This document shows, one piece after another, positions 26,965-36,008 of a DNA stretch of 64,000 nt (positions within the stretch are counted from its first letter, which is position 1; every line of letters starts with the position of its first letter). Both the position numbers and the translations under genes were made by a program. The stretch is from Streptacidiphilus jeojiense (GTDB taxonomy: Bacteria; Actinomycetota; Actinomycetes; Streptomycetales; Streptomycetaceae). Location: positions 1-64,000 of the forward strand of contig NZ_JOEH01000012.1 in assembly GCF_000719095.1 (NCBI RefSeq). The letters are read 5' to 3'. A model generated the notes under the pieces. The model was not told the origin of the DNA, ran no database searches, and saw nothing but the letters and a program-made list of their open reading frames with translations.

Positions 26965-29487
26965 ATGAGCAGTCGAAGGAACGGCGGGGCCAGAGCAACC
27001 GCACCGGTGCCGCGCACCCTGGCCGAGGAGCTGCGGGCCCGGCCCGACGAGGGCTTGGCCGAGCTGCTGCGGGCCCGGCCCGATCTGCTGCACCCGGTCC
27101 CCAGCGACCTCACCCAGCTGTCGACCCGGCTGTCCACCCGCGCCTCGGTGGTACGGGCGCTGGAGCGGCTGGACCAGTTCACCCTGCAGACCGCCGAGGC
27201 CCTTGCGGTCGCCCCCGACGCCTGCTCCTACGCCACCCTGCTGGACCTGCTCACCGGCACCGTCCCGGACCACGACACCCCGGCCGGGGACACCGCCGAC
27301 CAGGACACCCCGGTGCAGGCCGTCACCGCGGCCCTGCCCGGCGCTCTGGCCGCGCTGCGCGCCCAGGCGCTGGTCTGGGGCGGCGCCGACCAGCTGCGGC
27401 TGGTGCGCACCGCCCGCGACGTGCTCGCGCCGACCAACGGGGCGCCAGGGCCGACCGGCCTCGGCCCGACCTACGCCGAGGCCACCTCCGCCTCCTCGGG
27501 CGGCGGCGCCCCGCTCTCGCCCGGACGGCTCCAGGAGATCCTCGCCGACGCCGGACTGCCGGCCACCCACGACCCGGTCAGCGCCGTCGCGGCGCTCGCC
27601 GCGCTGTTCCAGGACCGCCCCCGGGCCACCGCGCTGCTGGCCGGGGCCCCGCCCGGGGTCAAGGACGTGCTGCGCCGGCTGATGTGGGGCCCGCCCTACG
27701 GTGCGTCACCGCCGCGCCCGGTCCGGGCCGCCGACGCCCGCACCCCGGTGGAGTGGCTGCAGGCGCGCGGCATCCTGCTCCCCGCCGGCCGGGAGAACGT
27801 GGTGCTGCCGCGCGAGGTGGCGCTCCACCTGCGCGGGGGGCGCGCGCACCGCGCCGTCGAGCCGCTGCCGCCCGCGGTCACCGCCGCCGCGGTCCACGAC
27901 CCCGGGCAGACCGACCGCACCGCCGCGGCCCAGGCCTTCACCGCGGTCCGCACCGTCGAGGAGGTCCTCGACCTGTGGAGCACCGAGGCCCCGGGCGTGC
28001 TGCGCACCGGCGGCCTGGGCGTGCGCGAGCTGCGCCGCACCGCGGTCGCGCTGGAGCGCACCGAGCAGGAGGCCGCCTTCTGGCTGGAACTCGCCTACGG
28101 CGCGGGGCTGCTCGCCGCCGACGGCGAAACCGCTGAGCGCTGGGCCCCCACCCCGCTCTTCGACGAGTGGCTGCGGCAGCCCGTCCCCGAGCGCTGGCTG
28201 CTGCTGGTCCGCTCCTGGCTGGCGTCCACCCGGGTCTCCGCCCTGGTCGGCAGCCGCGACGCCAAGGACAAGGTGCTGGCCGCCCTCGGCAACGACCTGG
28301 ACCGCCCGGTCGCCCCCGAGCTGCGCCAGGCCGTCCTGGAGCTGCTGGCCGGGCTCCCGGCCGGGTCCGCGGCCGACCCCGCCGCGCTGCGCGAGCACCT
28401 GCGCTGGCGCTCCCCGCTGCGCGGGGCCTCGCTGCGGGACCGGCTGGTCGACTGGACCCTGCCCGAGGCCGAGCAGCTCGGGCTCACCGGCCGCGGCGCG
28501 CTGGCCGGCCACGCCCGCCGGCTGCTGGACGGCGGCGACCCGCTGCCGGTGCTGGCGCCGCTGCTGCCGGAGCCGCTGGACCACGTCATCCTGCAGCCCG
28601 ACCTCACCGCCATCGCCCCCGGCCCGCTGCACACCGCGCTGGCGCAGACCCTCGCCGTCGCCGCCGACATCGAGTCCAAGGGCGGCGCGACCGTCTACCG
28701 CTTCACCCCGGCCTCGGTGCGCCGCGCCCTGGACGCCGGCCGCAGCGCCGACGAGCTGCACGCCTTCCTGGCCCGGCACTCCCGCACCCCGGTCCCGCAG
28801 CCGCTGAGCTACCTGGTGGACGACGTGGCCCGGCGGCACGGCGTGCTCCGGGTCGGCGCCGCCTCGTCCTATCTGCGCTGCGACGACGACTCGTTGCTGA
28901 ACGAGCTGCTGGCCGACCGCAGGGCGGTCCAGCTGCGGCTGCGCCGGCTCGCCCCGACCGTGCTGGCGGCGCAGGTCGACCCCGGCACGCTGCTCACCCA
29001 GCTGCGGGCGATGGGCTTCGCGCCCGCGGCCGAGTCCGCCGAAGGCGATGTGCTGATCGCCCGCACGGACGCGCTGCGGACGCCCCCGCGCAGCGCCCCG
29101 GTCCCGGTGACCGACGGGCCGCCGGCGGTGCCGGAGGGGCTGCTGGCCGCGGCGGTGAAGGCGGTCAGGGCCGGCGACCGGGCGGCCACGGCGGTGCAGC
29201 CGGCCTCCGCACCGACCGATGCCCCGCCCGCCCCGGCCGCGCTCCCGCGCACCACCGCCGCGGAGACCCTGGCCGCGCTCCAGGCGGCCACCCTGATCGG
29301 CGACCGGGTCTGGATCGGCTACGTCAACGCGGACGGCGCCGCCAGCCAGCGGGTGGTGGAGCCCAAGCAGGTGGGCGGTGGCTTCGTCACCGCCTACGAC
29401 CACCTGCGCGAGGAGGTGCGGACCTTCAGCCTGCACCGGATCACCGGTGTGGCGGAGCTCACCCGGGACGCCGCAGCGGGCTCCTAG
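26965..29487 (+). CDS. Helicase-associated (Helicase_C_3) protein, XPB partner
   Basis: 840 residues without Walker motifs. It starts LAEELRARPDEGLAELLRARPDLLHPVPSDLTQLSTRL, has long helical winged-helix repeats, and around 525-690 carries the XPB/Ssl2 N-terminal-like domain (PF13625 type): LLPEPLDHVILQPDLTAIAPGPL and SKGGATVYRFTPASVRRALDAGRSADELHAFLARHSRTPVPQPLSYLVDDVARRHG. The C-terminus (ATLIGDRVWIGYVNADGAASQRVVEPKQV ... REEVRTFSLHRI) is a WYL-like fold. The XPB helicase gene follows after one intervening gene. Family knowledge: actinobacteria encode this protein near XPB; its exact role is not established. Confidence 0.86.
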   Translation: MSSRRNGGARATAPVPRTLAEELRARPDEGLAELLRARPDLLHPVPSDLTQLSTRLSTRASVVRALERLDQFTLQTAEALAVAPDACSYATLLDLLTGTVPDHDTPAGDTADQDTPVQAVTAALPGALAALRAQALVWGGADQLRLVRTARDVLAPTNGAPGPTGLGPTYAEATSASSGGGAPLSPGRLQEILADAGLPATHDPVSAVAALAALFQDRPRATALLAGAPPGVKDVLRRLMWGPPYGASPPRPVRAADARTPVEWLQARGILLPAGRENVVLPREVALHLRGGRAHRAVEPLPPAVTAAAVHDPGQTDRTAAAQAFTAVRTVEEVLDLWSTEAPGVLRTGGLGVRELRRTAVALERTEQEAAFWLELAYGAGLLAADGETAERWAPTPLFDEWLRQPVPERWLLLVRSWLASTRVSALVGSRDAKDKVLAALGNDLDRPVAPELRQAVLELLAGLPAGSAADPAALREHLRWRSPLRGASLRDRLVDWTLPEAEQLGLTGRGALAGHARRLLDGGDPLPVLAPLLPEPLDHVILQPDLTAIAPGPLHTALAQTLAVAADIESKGGATVYRFTPASVRRALDAGRSADELHAFLARHSRTPVPQPLSYLVDDVARRHGVLRVGAASSYLRCDDDSLLNELLADRRAVQLRLRRLAPTVLAAQVDPGTLLTQLRAMGFAPAAESAEGDVLIARTDALRTPPRSAPVPVTDGPPAVPEGLLAAAVKAVRAGDRAATAVQPASAPTDAPPAPAALPRTTAAETLAALQAATLIGDRVWIGYVNADGAASQRVVEPKQVGGGFVTAYDHLREEVRTFSLHRITGVAELTRDAAAGS

Positions 29488-29602
29488 CCGGGACCAGATC
29501 GGACCACGGCCGTCACCCCTGCAACCTTTTCACGGTTTTCTCATGTCATCAGGGGTGCGAGGCGACGGACTCGCGCCCCCCTGACGCCGGAGAAGCCCCG
29601 CC

Positions 29603-30643
29603 ATGCGCCCACGCACCACCCGCCGCCTGCTCACCCTCACCGCTCTGGCAGCGGCCGCGCTCACGGCGCTCACCGGCTGCGGTGCCTCCGCGCACCACGA
29701 CGCCTCCCGCTCGCAGGACGCCGGCACCGGCTCCGCGACCGCCAGCGCTCCCGCGTCCACACCGCCGAACCCGGCCCCCAGCCCCAGCAGCACGGTCGTC
29801 TCGCTGCCGACCGGGCCGCGGACCGAGCTGACGGTCTCCCAGCAGACCTCGGTCGGCCCGATCTACGTCACCACCCTCAAGGGCGCGAAGTCCGGCGTGA
29901 GCGGCAAGGTCTGGGTGTGGCTGCCGCCGCAGTACAACGACCCGAAGTACAAGGACTACGGCTTCCCGGTGATCACCCTCTACTCGGGCGGCTCCAGCGC
30001 CGGCTACAACACCTACACCGACCAGCGGCAGCTGGGCGTCCAGGCGATGGACGTGGCGCTGGCGAAGCAGGGCAAGGCCAGCCCCTTCATCATGATCATG
30101 CCGATCCAGAACTTCCACGACAGCGACTGGTACCTCCAGGACTGCAGCGACATCCCGGGCCAGCCCAAGATGGGGACCTGGATGGGCGTGGACATCCCGG
30201 CCTTCGTCCGGGCCAACTTCCGCACCCTGCGCAGCCGCGACGGCTGGGGCGTCACCGGCGCCTCCACCGGCGGCTTCTGCAGCGCCAAGCTGGCCCTGCA
30301 GTTCCCGCAGACCTTCCGGGCCGCGGTCCCGGTCGACGGCTACTTCATCCCCGACTCGTACTACTGGCGCGGCCACAGCAAGGAGCAGCAGGCCAACGAC
30401 CCCCAGCTGATGGTGGCCAGGAACACCGCCGACATCGACATGCTGGTGACCATCGGCAGCAAGGAGGCCTACGGCAAGCAGGTCGTGGCCGCCTTCATGG
30501 ACGTCGCCAGGAAGAACAAGCCGCTGCACCTCAGCTACTACGAGCTCCCGCACGGCGACCACCTCACCTCCGACTTCAAGAAGGTGATCCCGATGACCCT
30601 GGAGTTCTTCACCCAGCACCTGCTGCCGCCCACCGCGGGCTGA
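29603..30643 (+). CDS. Secreted lipoprotein esterase (alpha/beta hydrolase)
   Basis: 346 residues. Signal with lipobox LTALTGC (Cys near 28) and a Thr/Ser/Pro-rich linker to about 75. The catalytic domain resembles the esterase D/antigen 85 group: VWVWLPPQYNDPKYKDYGFPVITLYSGGSSAGYNTYTD, nucleophile elbow GVTGASTGGFCSAKLALQFP (Gly-x-Ser-x-Gly), and the His of YYELPHGDHLTSDF. The substrate is unknown; mycolyltransfer is unlikely in a streptomycete-like host. It sits between the two helicase-linked genes. Confidence 0.86.
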   Translation: MRPRTTRRLLTLTALAAAALTALTGCGASAHHDASRSQDAGTGSATASAPASTPPNPAPSPSSTVVSLPTGPRTELTVSQQTSVGPIYVTTLKGAKSGVSGKVWVWLPPQYNDPKYKDYGFPVITLYSGGSSAGYNTYTDQRQLGVQAMDVALAKQGKASPFIMIMPIQNFHDSDWYLQDCSDIPGQPKMGTWMGVDIPAFVRANFRTLRSRDGWGVTGASTGGFCSAKLALQFPQTFRAAVPVDGYFIPDSYYWRGHSKEQQANDPQLMVARNTADIDMLVTIGSKEAYGKQVVAAFMDVARKNKPLHLSYYELPHGDHLTSDFKKVIPMTLEFFTQHLLPPTAG

Positions 30644-30717
30644 CCCGCCCGGGCGACCGCGCGGGCCTGGCACACTGGAGGGTCTGCCCTTCTTCCCGGT
30701 ACTCCGGAGGCCCACCC

Positions 30718-32370
30718 GTGTCCGATGGCCCGCTCATCGTCCAGTCCGACAAGACCCTGCTGCTGGAGACCGCCCACCCGCTGGCCGACGAGTGCCGCCG
30801 GGTGATCGCGCCCTTCGCCGAGCTGGAGCGGGCGCCCGAGCACGTCCACACCTACCGGGTCACCCCGCTGGGGCTGTGGAACGCCCGGGCCGCCGGGCAC
30901 GACGCCGAGCAGGTCGTGGACGCGCTGGTGACCTACTCTCGCTACCCGGTGCCGCACGCGCTGCTGGTGGACGTGGCCGACACCATGGCCCGCTACGGAC
31001 GGCTCACACTGTCCAAGCACCCGGTCCACGGACTGGTGCTGACCAGCACCGACCGTCCGGTGCTGGAGGAGGTGCTGCGCTCCAAGAAGATCGTCCCGCT
31101 GGTCGGGGCGCGGCTGGACCCGGACACCGTCGCGGTGCACCCCTCCGAGCGCGGGCAGATCAAGCAGGTGCTGCTGAAGCTCGGCTGGCCGGCCGAGGAC
31201 CTGGCCGGCTACGTGGACGGCGAGGCGCACCCGATCGAGCTGGACCAGAGCGGCTGGTCGCTGCGCCCCTACCAGCAGCAGGCGGTCGAGGGCTTCTGGC
31301 ACGGCGGCTCCGGCGTGGTGGTGCTCCCCTGCGGGGCCGGCAAGACCCTGGTCGGCGCGGCGGCGATGGCCACCGCCAAGGCGACCACGCTGATCCTGGT
31401 CACCAACACCGTCTCGGCCCGCCAGTGGAAGCACGAGCTGGTCAAGCGCACCTCGCTGACCGAGGACGAGATCGGCGAGTACAGCGGGACCAGGAAGGAG
31501 ATCCGCCCGGTCACCATCGCCACCTACCAGGTGATGACGACCAAGCGGAAGGGCGTCTACTCGCACCTGGAGGTCTTCGACTCCCGCGACTGGGGCCTGA
31601 TCGTCTACGACGAGGTGCACCTGCTGCCGGCGCCGGTCTTCAAGTTCACCGCCGACCTCCAGGCCCGCCGCCGCCTCGGCCTGACCGCCACCCTGGTCCG
31701 CGAGGACGGCCGCGAGGGCGACGTGTTCTCGCTGATCGGCCCCAAGCGCTTCGACGCCCCCTGGAAGGAGATCGAGGCCCAGGGCTACATCGCCCCGGCC
31801 GACTGCGTCGAGGTCAGGGTCACCCTGACCGACAGCGAGCGGCTCGCCTACGCCACCGCCGAGCCCGAGGAGCGCTACCGCTTCTGCGCCACCACCGCGT
31901 CCAAGCGCAGGGTCACCCAGGCCCTGGTGGAGAAGCACCGCGGCATCCCCACCCTGGTCATCGGGCAGTACATCGACCAGCTGGACGAGCTGGGCGAGGC
32001 CCTGGACGCCCCGGTGATCAAGGGCGAGACCAGCAACCCGCAGCGGGAGAAGCTCTTCGACGCCTTCCGCAACGGCGAGATCACCGTGCTGGTGGTCTCC
32101 AAGGTCGCCAACTTCTCCATCGACCTGCCCGAGGCCACCATCGCCATCCAGGTCTCCGGGACCTTCGGCTCCCGCCAGGAGGAGGCCCAGCGGCTGGGCC
32201 GGGTGCTCCGCCCCAAGGCGGACGGGCACACCGCGCACTTCTACTCGGTGGTCGCCCGCGACACCATCGACCAGGACTTCGCGGCGCACCGCCAGCGCTT
32301 CCTGGCCGAGCAGGGCTACGCCTACCGGATCGTCGACGCGGACGACGTGCTGGCGGGGGACGACGTCTGA
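30718..32370 (+). CDS. XPB-type DNA repair helicase
   Basis: Superfamily 2 3'-5' helicase, 550 residues. Walker A is LPCGAGKTLVG (about 200-210), the Walker B/DExH box is IVYDEVHLLP (about 295-304), motif III LGLTATLVREDGREGD, motif V SKVANFSIDLPEATIAIQVS and motif VI RQEEAQRLGRVLRPK. The N-terminal 170 residues carry the damage-recognition-like domain. GTG start with GGAGG 7 bases upstream. Homologous to mycobacterial XPB, which unwinds DNA in repair. Genetically linked to the Helicase_C_3 protein upstream. Confidence 0.94.
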   Translation: MSDGPLIVQSDKTLLLETAHPLADECRRVIAPFAELERAPEHVHTYRVTPLGLWNARAAGHDAEQVVDALVTYSRYPVPHALLVDVADTMARYGRLTLSKHPVHGLVLTSTDRPVLEEVLRSKKIVPLVGARLDPDTVAVHPSERGQIKQVLLKLGWPAEDLAGYVDGEAHPIELDQSGWSLRPYQQQAVEGFWHGGSGVVVLPCGAGKTLVGAAAMATAKATTLILVTNTVSARQWKHELVKRTSLTEDEIGEYSGTRKEIRPVTIATYQVMTTKRKGVYSHLEVFDSRDWGLIVYDEVHLLPAPVFKFTADLQARRRLGLTATLVREDGREGDVFSLIGPKRFDAPWKEIEAQGYIAPADCVEVRVTLTDSERLAYATAEPEERYRFCATTASKRRVTQALVEKHRGIPTLVIGQYIDQLDELGEALDAPVIKGETSNPQREKLFDAFRNGEITVLVVSKVANFSIDLPEATIAIQVSGTFGSRQEEAQRLGRVLRPKADGHTAHFYSVVARDTIDQDFAAHRQRFLAEQGYAYRIVDADDVLAGDDV

Positions 32371-32392
32371 CCCCCGACCAGCTGACCGTCCG

Positions 32393-33142
32393 TCAGCTGC
32401 CGTTGCCGGCCACGACCGGGCCGACGTAGCTGCCGGGGTGGGTGGCGCCGCTCTGGTCCATCACATCGGCGAAGTCCCACTTCAGCGTGGCGGAGTGGGT
32501 CTCGCCGGGCGGGGTGACCAGCAGGCTCGCGGCGTTGAACGCCACCGAGCCGCCGGAGTTGGCGGAGTCGAACGGCAGGTAGGTGATCTCGAAGGAGGCG
32601 GTGGCGCCCGGCTTCAGCGTCACCGTACCGACGCTCTTGGACTGCCGGGCCAGCGACCAGTGCGTGCCGCTCTTACTGACGATGTCGACCCCCGGGAAAC
32701 CGTGCAGGGTGCAGCTGCTGCCGCCCCGGTTGGTGAGTACCACGCCGATCCCGCCCTGGCTGCCCACCGACTGCGCCCCGCTGTCGGGGCCGAAGGAGAA
32801 GCCCAGGTCGGAGGTCTTGCAGCTGGCGCCGGTCACCGAGGTGGTCGTGGTGCCGCCCGAACCGCTGCCGCTGGAGCCGCTGCCGCCCGAACCACCGTTG
32901 GTGGGCGCCGCCGACGGAGCGGAGGTGCCGCCCCCGGTGGAGCTGCCGCTGGAGCCGCTGCCCCCGGTGGAACCGCCGCCCGCGCTCGCCACCGCCGAGG
33001 CCGACGCCCCACCGCTCCCAGCGGCACCCCCGGCGGTCACACTGCCGGTCGCGCTCCCCTGGCAGGCAGTCAGTGCCACCCCCGCCGCCAGCGCCATGCC
33101 GACCGTCGCAGCAACCCGCCGAGTACGCAGCTGAACCTTCAT
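32393..33142 (-). CDS. DUF4232 lipoprotein
   Basis: 249 residues. Signal with lipobox VALTAC (Cys near 26), then a long Gly/Ser low-complexity linker (to about 105), then the DUF4232 domain: a Cys-containing beta domain with TNRGGSSCTLHGFPGVDI (disulfide partner in SCKTSDLGFSF). Surface-anchored, function unknown. The ATG at 33142 has GGGGG 5 bases upstream; a GTG four codons earlier is the alternative. Confidence 0.85.
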   Translation of the reverse strand: MKVQLRTRRVAATVGMALAAGVALTACQGSATGSVTAGGAAGSGGASASAVASAGGGSTGGSGSSGSSTGGGTSAPSAAPTNGGSGGSGSSGSGSGGTTTTSVTGASCKTSDLGFSFGPDSGAQSVGSQGGIGVVLTNRGGSSCTLHGFPGVDIVSKSGTHWSLARQSKSVGTVTLKPGATASFEITYLPFDSANSGGSVAFNAASLLVTPPGETHSATLKWDFADVMDQSGATHPGSYVGPVVAGNGS

Positions 33143-33273
33143 CAGAACCCCCACCAGCAGGCCGGATGCGGAACTTTCCCCGCTGTGGTCCCGGCCTCAC
33201 GTGATCTTTATACGCAGTCCGGGAGGCCCCTGGTTGCTCCGGTGACACGGCTGTGACAGCGGTGACCGAACGG

Positions 33274-33459
33274 TCACAAACCCTCGCGGCCGAGCAGCAC
33301 CACCCGCCAGGCGGTGTCGAGGAAGATCCCGGTGCCGCGCACGGCGCTGCGCAGCGGCCGGTGCCGGCGGTCGCGGTGCTGGTCGGAGGTGATCGGGGTA
33401 CTGCCGTGGCGGGCGCTCGGGCCGGCCACGGCCTTCGGGGAGATCTGTGCGGTAGCCAT
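33274..33459 (-). CDS. Small conserved-looking basic protein
   Basis: 61 residues, rich in Arg and His (about 13-40: AGPSARHGSTPITSDQHRDR), ending in the amphipathic FLDTAWRVVLLGREGL. Third codon positions are about 90% G/C, which argues for a real gene. The start ATG has only a weak GAAG ahead. No known domain. It lies between the DUF4232 gene and helR, transcribed away from helR. Confidence 0.6.
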   Translation of the reverse strand: MATAQISPKAVAGPSARHGSTPITSDQHRDRRHRPLRSAVRGTGIFLDTAWRVVLLGREGL

Positions 33460-33779
33460 GCTTCAACCGTAGGTTTCCCGGTCCGCCCGGTCGTCGGACC
33501 GCAGGGCGATCCCCGGGGGCGGCCCATGTCCTCCGAACGGGGTACCCGGCCTCCCCCTGGAGTCAGGGTTCTCCCTGAGCCGCCTCATTAATTCGTTGGC
33601 GTTCGACCCGCCCGTGGGTCTAGCATGTCCGCTCTGCCGCCTCCCCCTCCGACCCCGGAGTGCCAAGGGAGTGCGCCGCCCGGCCGGTACCGGGCGGCTT
33701 CCGAACTCAATATCACCGACCCTTGAGACCGCTGCGCGCCGGGCACCCCCCGGTGTCCCGCAGCCGGGAAGGCTTCACC
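33460..33779. other. Leader/promoter region of helR
   Basis: 320 bases between the small gene and helR. I looked for the rifamycin-associated element (an inverted repeat of the type GGGGCTTGCGGCAAG...), which precedes rifampicin-inducible helR genes, and did not find it. Weak hairpins are present (for example around AGGGTTCTCCCT at about 33564-33575). No gene. Confidence 0.5.
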
Positions 33780-35912
33780 GTGCCCTCGCTCCACAGCGAT
33801 CACACCCCCGTTCCGTCATCCGACCCCCTGCAGCGCGAACGCGACCACCTCGCCGGCTCCCGCGCAGCGCTGCGCGCCATGCGTGCCGACGTGGAGTCGC
33901 TGGACCTCGCCGACGTCACCGGGAACTGGGTGAACGCGGCGATCCTCCAGCGCGAGATGTCCGACCGGATCAAGGCCCTCGCCGACCTCGCCCACACCCC
34001 GCTGTTCTTCGGCCGCCTGGACTACCTGCACGCGCCCGGGATGGACCAGGCCGAGGGCGCCGAGGGGGAGCAGTTCTACATCGGCCGCCGCCACGTCCAC
34101 GACGCCGACGGCGACCCCATGGTCATCGACTGGCGCGCCCCGGTCTCCCAGCCCTTCTACCGGGCCAGCCGCAAGGACCCCATGGACGTGGGGCTGCGCC
34201 GCCGCTTCGGCTACACCGGCGGCGACCTCACCGCCTACGAGGACGAGCACCTCACCGACGCCGACGAGGTGGAGCAGGCCAGCGCGCTGCTCACGGCCGA
34301 GATCGAACGCCCCCGCGTCGGCCCGATGCGCGACATCGTCGCCACCATCCAGCCCGAGCAGGACGAGATCGTCCGGGCCGACGTCCACGGCACCGTCTGC
34401 GTCCAGGGGGCGCCCGGCACCGGCAAGACCGCCGTCGGCCTGCACCGCGTCGCCTACCTGCTCTACGCGCACCGGGAGCGGCTGGCCCGTACCGGCACCC
34501 TGGTGATCGGCCCCAACCGCTCCTTCCTGCACTACATCGAGCAGGTGCTGCCCGCCCTGGGCGAGCTGGACGTGGCCCAGGCCACCGTGGAGGAGCTGGT
34601 CTCCCAGGTCGCGGTAACCGGCACCGACCCGGCCGACGCCGCCATCGTCAAGGGCGACGCCCGGATGGCACAGGTGCTCCAGCGCGCCGTCCGCTCCGGC
34701 GTCCGGATGCCCACCGAGCCCTGCGTGGTGGTCCGCGGCTCGCGCCGCTGGCGCATCCCGGCCTACGAGCTGGAGGAGCTGGTACAGGAGTTGATGGACC
34801 GTGATATCCGCTACGGCGCGGCACTGGCCGCGCTGCCGCAGCGGATCGCGCACGCCGTCCTGGTGAAGATGGAGAACGGCGGCGAGGCGCCCGACGACCG
34901 GGTCCAGGACGCGGTGGCCCGCAACCCCGCGGTGAAGGCCGCGGTCAAGGCCGTCTGGCCCGTCGTCGACCCGGCCAAGCTGGTCTTCCGGCTGCTCTCC
35001 GACGCCGACTTCCTGGCCGAGTGCGCCGACGGCGTCCTCTCCCCCGAGGAGCAGCGGACCGTGCTCTGGGCCAAGCCGCCGCGCAGCGTGAAGTCCGCGC
35101 CCTGGTCGCTCGCCGACGCGGTCCTGGTCGACGAGGCCCGCGACCTGGTCGAGCGCACCCACTCGCTCGGCCACGTGGTGCTGGACGAGGCCCAGGACCT
35201 CTCCCCGATGCAGTACCGCGCCGTCGGCCGCCGCTGCACCACCGGGTCGGCGACCGTCCTCGGCGACATCGCCCAGGGCACCACCCCGTGGGCCACCGGG
35301 ACCTGGGCCGAGGCGCTGGAGCACCTGGGCAAGCCGGGCTCCAGGATCGAGGCGCTGACCAAGACCTTCCGCGTCCCCAGCGAGGTGATCCGCTACGCCT
35401 CCCGGCTGCTGCCCGGCATCGCCCCCGACCTGGAGCCGGCCGACTCGGTCCGCGAGTCGCACGGCGCGCTGACGGTCCGCCACATCCCGGCGCCCGCTGC
35501 GGCACTGGACGACGCCGCGGCCCTGGACGCCACCGTCTCCTCCACCCCGGCCGCCCTCACCGACGCCGTGGTCGCCGCCTGCCGCGAGACGCTCCGCCAG
35601 GAGGGCTCGATCGGCCTGATCGCCGCGGACCACCGCATCCCGCTGCTGGCCGCAGCGCTGGACGCCGCCGGGATGCCCTACCTGGACCCCGGCACCGAGA
35701 CCTCCGCCGACTCCCGGCTCACCCTGGTCCCGGCCTCCCTGGCCAAGGGCCTGGAGTACGACTACGTCGTCCTGGACGAGCCGGCCGCCATCGTCGACGC
35801 CGAGCCCGACCCCCGCACCGGCCTCCGCCGCCTCTACGTCTGCCTCACCCGCCCGGTCTCAGGCCTGACCGTCCTCCACACCCGCCCGCTCCCGGCCGCA
35901 CTCATCAGCTGA
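33780..35912 (+). CDS. helR: RNA polymerase recycling ATPase HelD/HelR
   Basis: UvrD-like superfamily 1 ATPase that enters and clears stalled RNA polymerase; HelR forms also displace rifamycins. 710 residues. The N-terminal arm has QREMSDRIKALADL, FFGRLDYLH and YIGRRHVHDADGDPMVIDWRAPVSQPFYRASRKDPMDVGLRRRF. Walker A GAPGTGKTAVGLHRV lies at about 212, the second signature WSLADAVLVDEARDLV, the Walker B VVLDEAQDLSPMQ near 465, and the motif ASLAKGLEYDYVVLDEP precedes the terminal RRLYVCLTRP. GTG start. HelR versus generic HelD is inferred from N-terminal similarity I recall; no rifamycin element was found. Confidence 0.86.
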   Translation: MPSLHSDHTPVPSSDPLQRERDHLAGSRAALRAMRADVESLDLADVTGNWVNAAILQREMSDRIKALADLAHTPLFFGRLDYLHAPGMDQAEGAEGEQFYIGRRHVHDADGDPMVIDWRAPVSQPFYRASRKDPMDVGLRRRFGYTGGDLTAYEDEHLTDADEVEQASALLTAEIERPRVGPMRDIVATIQPEQDEIVRADVHGTVCVQGAPGTGKTAVGLHRVAYLLYAHRERLARTGTLVIGPNRSFLHYIEQVLPALGELDVAQATVEELVSQVAVTGTDPADAAIVKGDARMAQVLQRAVRSGVRMPTEPCVVVRGSRRWRIPAYELEELVQELMDRDIRYGAALAALPQRIAHAVLVKMENGGEAPDDRVQDAVARNPAVKAAVKAVWPVVDPAKLVFRLLSDADFLAECADGVLSPEEQRTVLWAKPPRSVKSAPWSLADAVLVDEARDLVERTHSLGHVVLDEAQDLSPMQYRAVGRRCTTGSATVLGDIAQGTTPWATGTWAEALEHLGKPGSRIEALTKTFRVPSEVIRYASRLLPGIAPDLEPADSVRESHGALTVRHIPAPAAALDDAAALDATVSSTPAALTDAVVAACRETLRQEGSIGLIAADHRIPLLAAALDAAGMPYLDPGTETSADSRLTLVPASLAKGLEYDYVVLDEPAAIVDAEPDPRTGLRRLYVCLTRPVSGLTVLHTRPLPAALIS

Positions 35913-35926
35913 CGGGCAGCCACGAC

Positions 35927-35947
35927 AGGGGCGCGGGGAACTGCGCG
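35927..35947. repeat. Dispersed repeat, copy 5 (single arm)
   Basis: AGGGGCGCGGGGAACTGCGC followed by ACAAACCATGCA, 14 bases after the helR stop, between convergent helR and cutC. A degenerate opposite arm (GCGCGGTTCCCCC) follows about 30 bases later, so a shorter hairpin is still possible. Confidence 0.7.
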
Positions 35948-36008
35948 ACAAACCATGCACTCAGGTGCACGCCGAACCGCGCGGTTCCCCCACCCCCGGT
36001 GGTCCCCG

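Noticed and set aside
33460..33779. Rifamycin-associated element upstream of helR
   Set aside because: Searched by eye on both strands; no match to the inverted repeat found.
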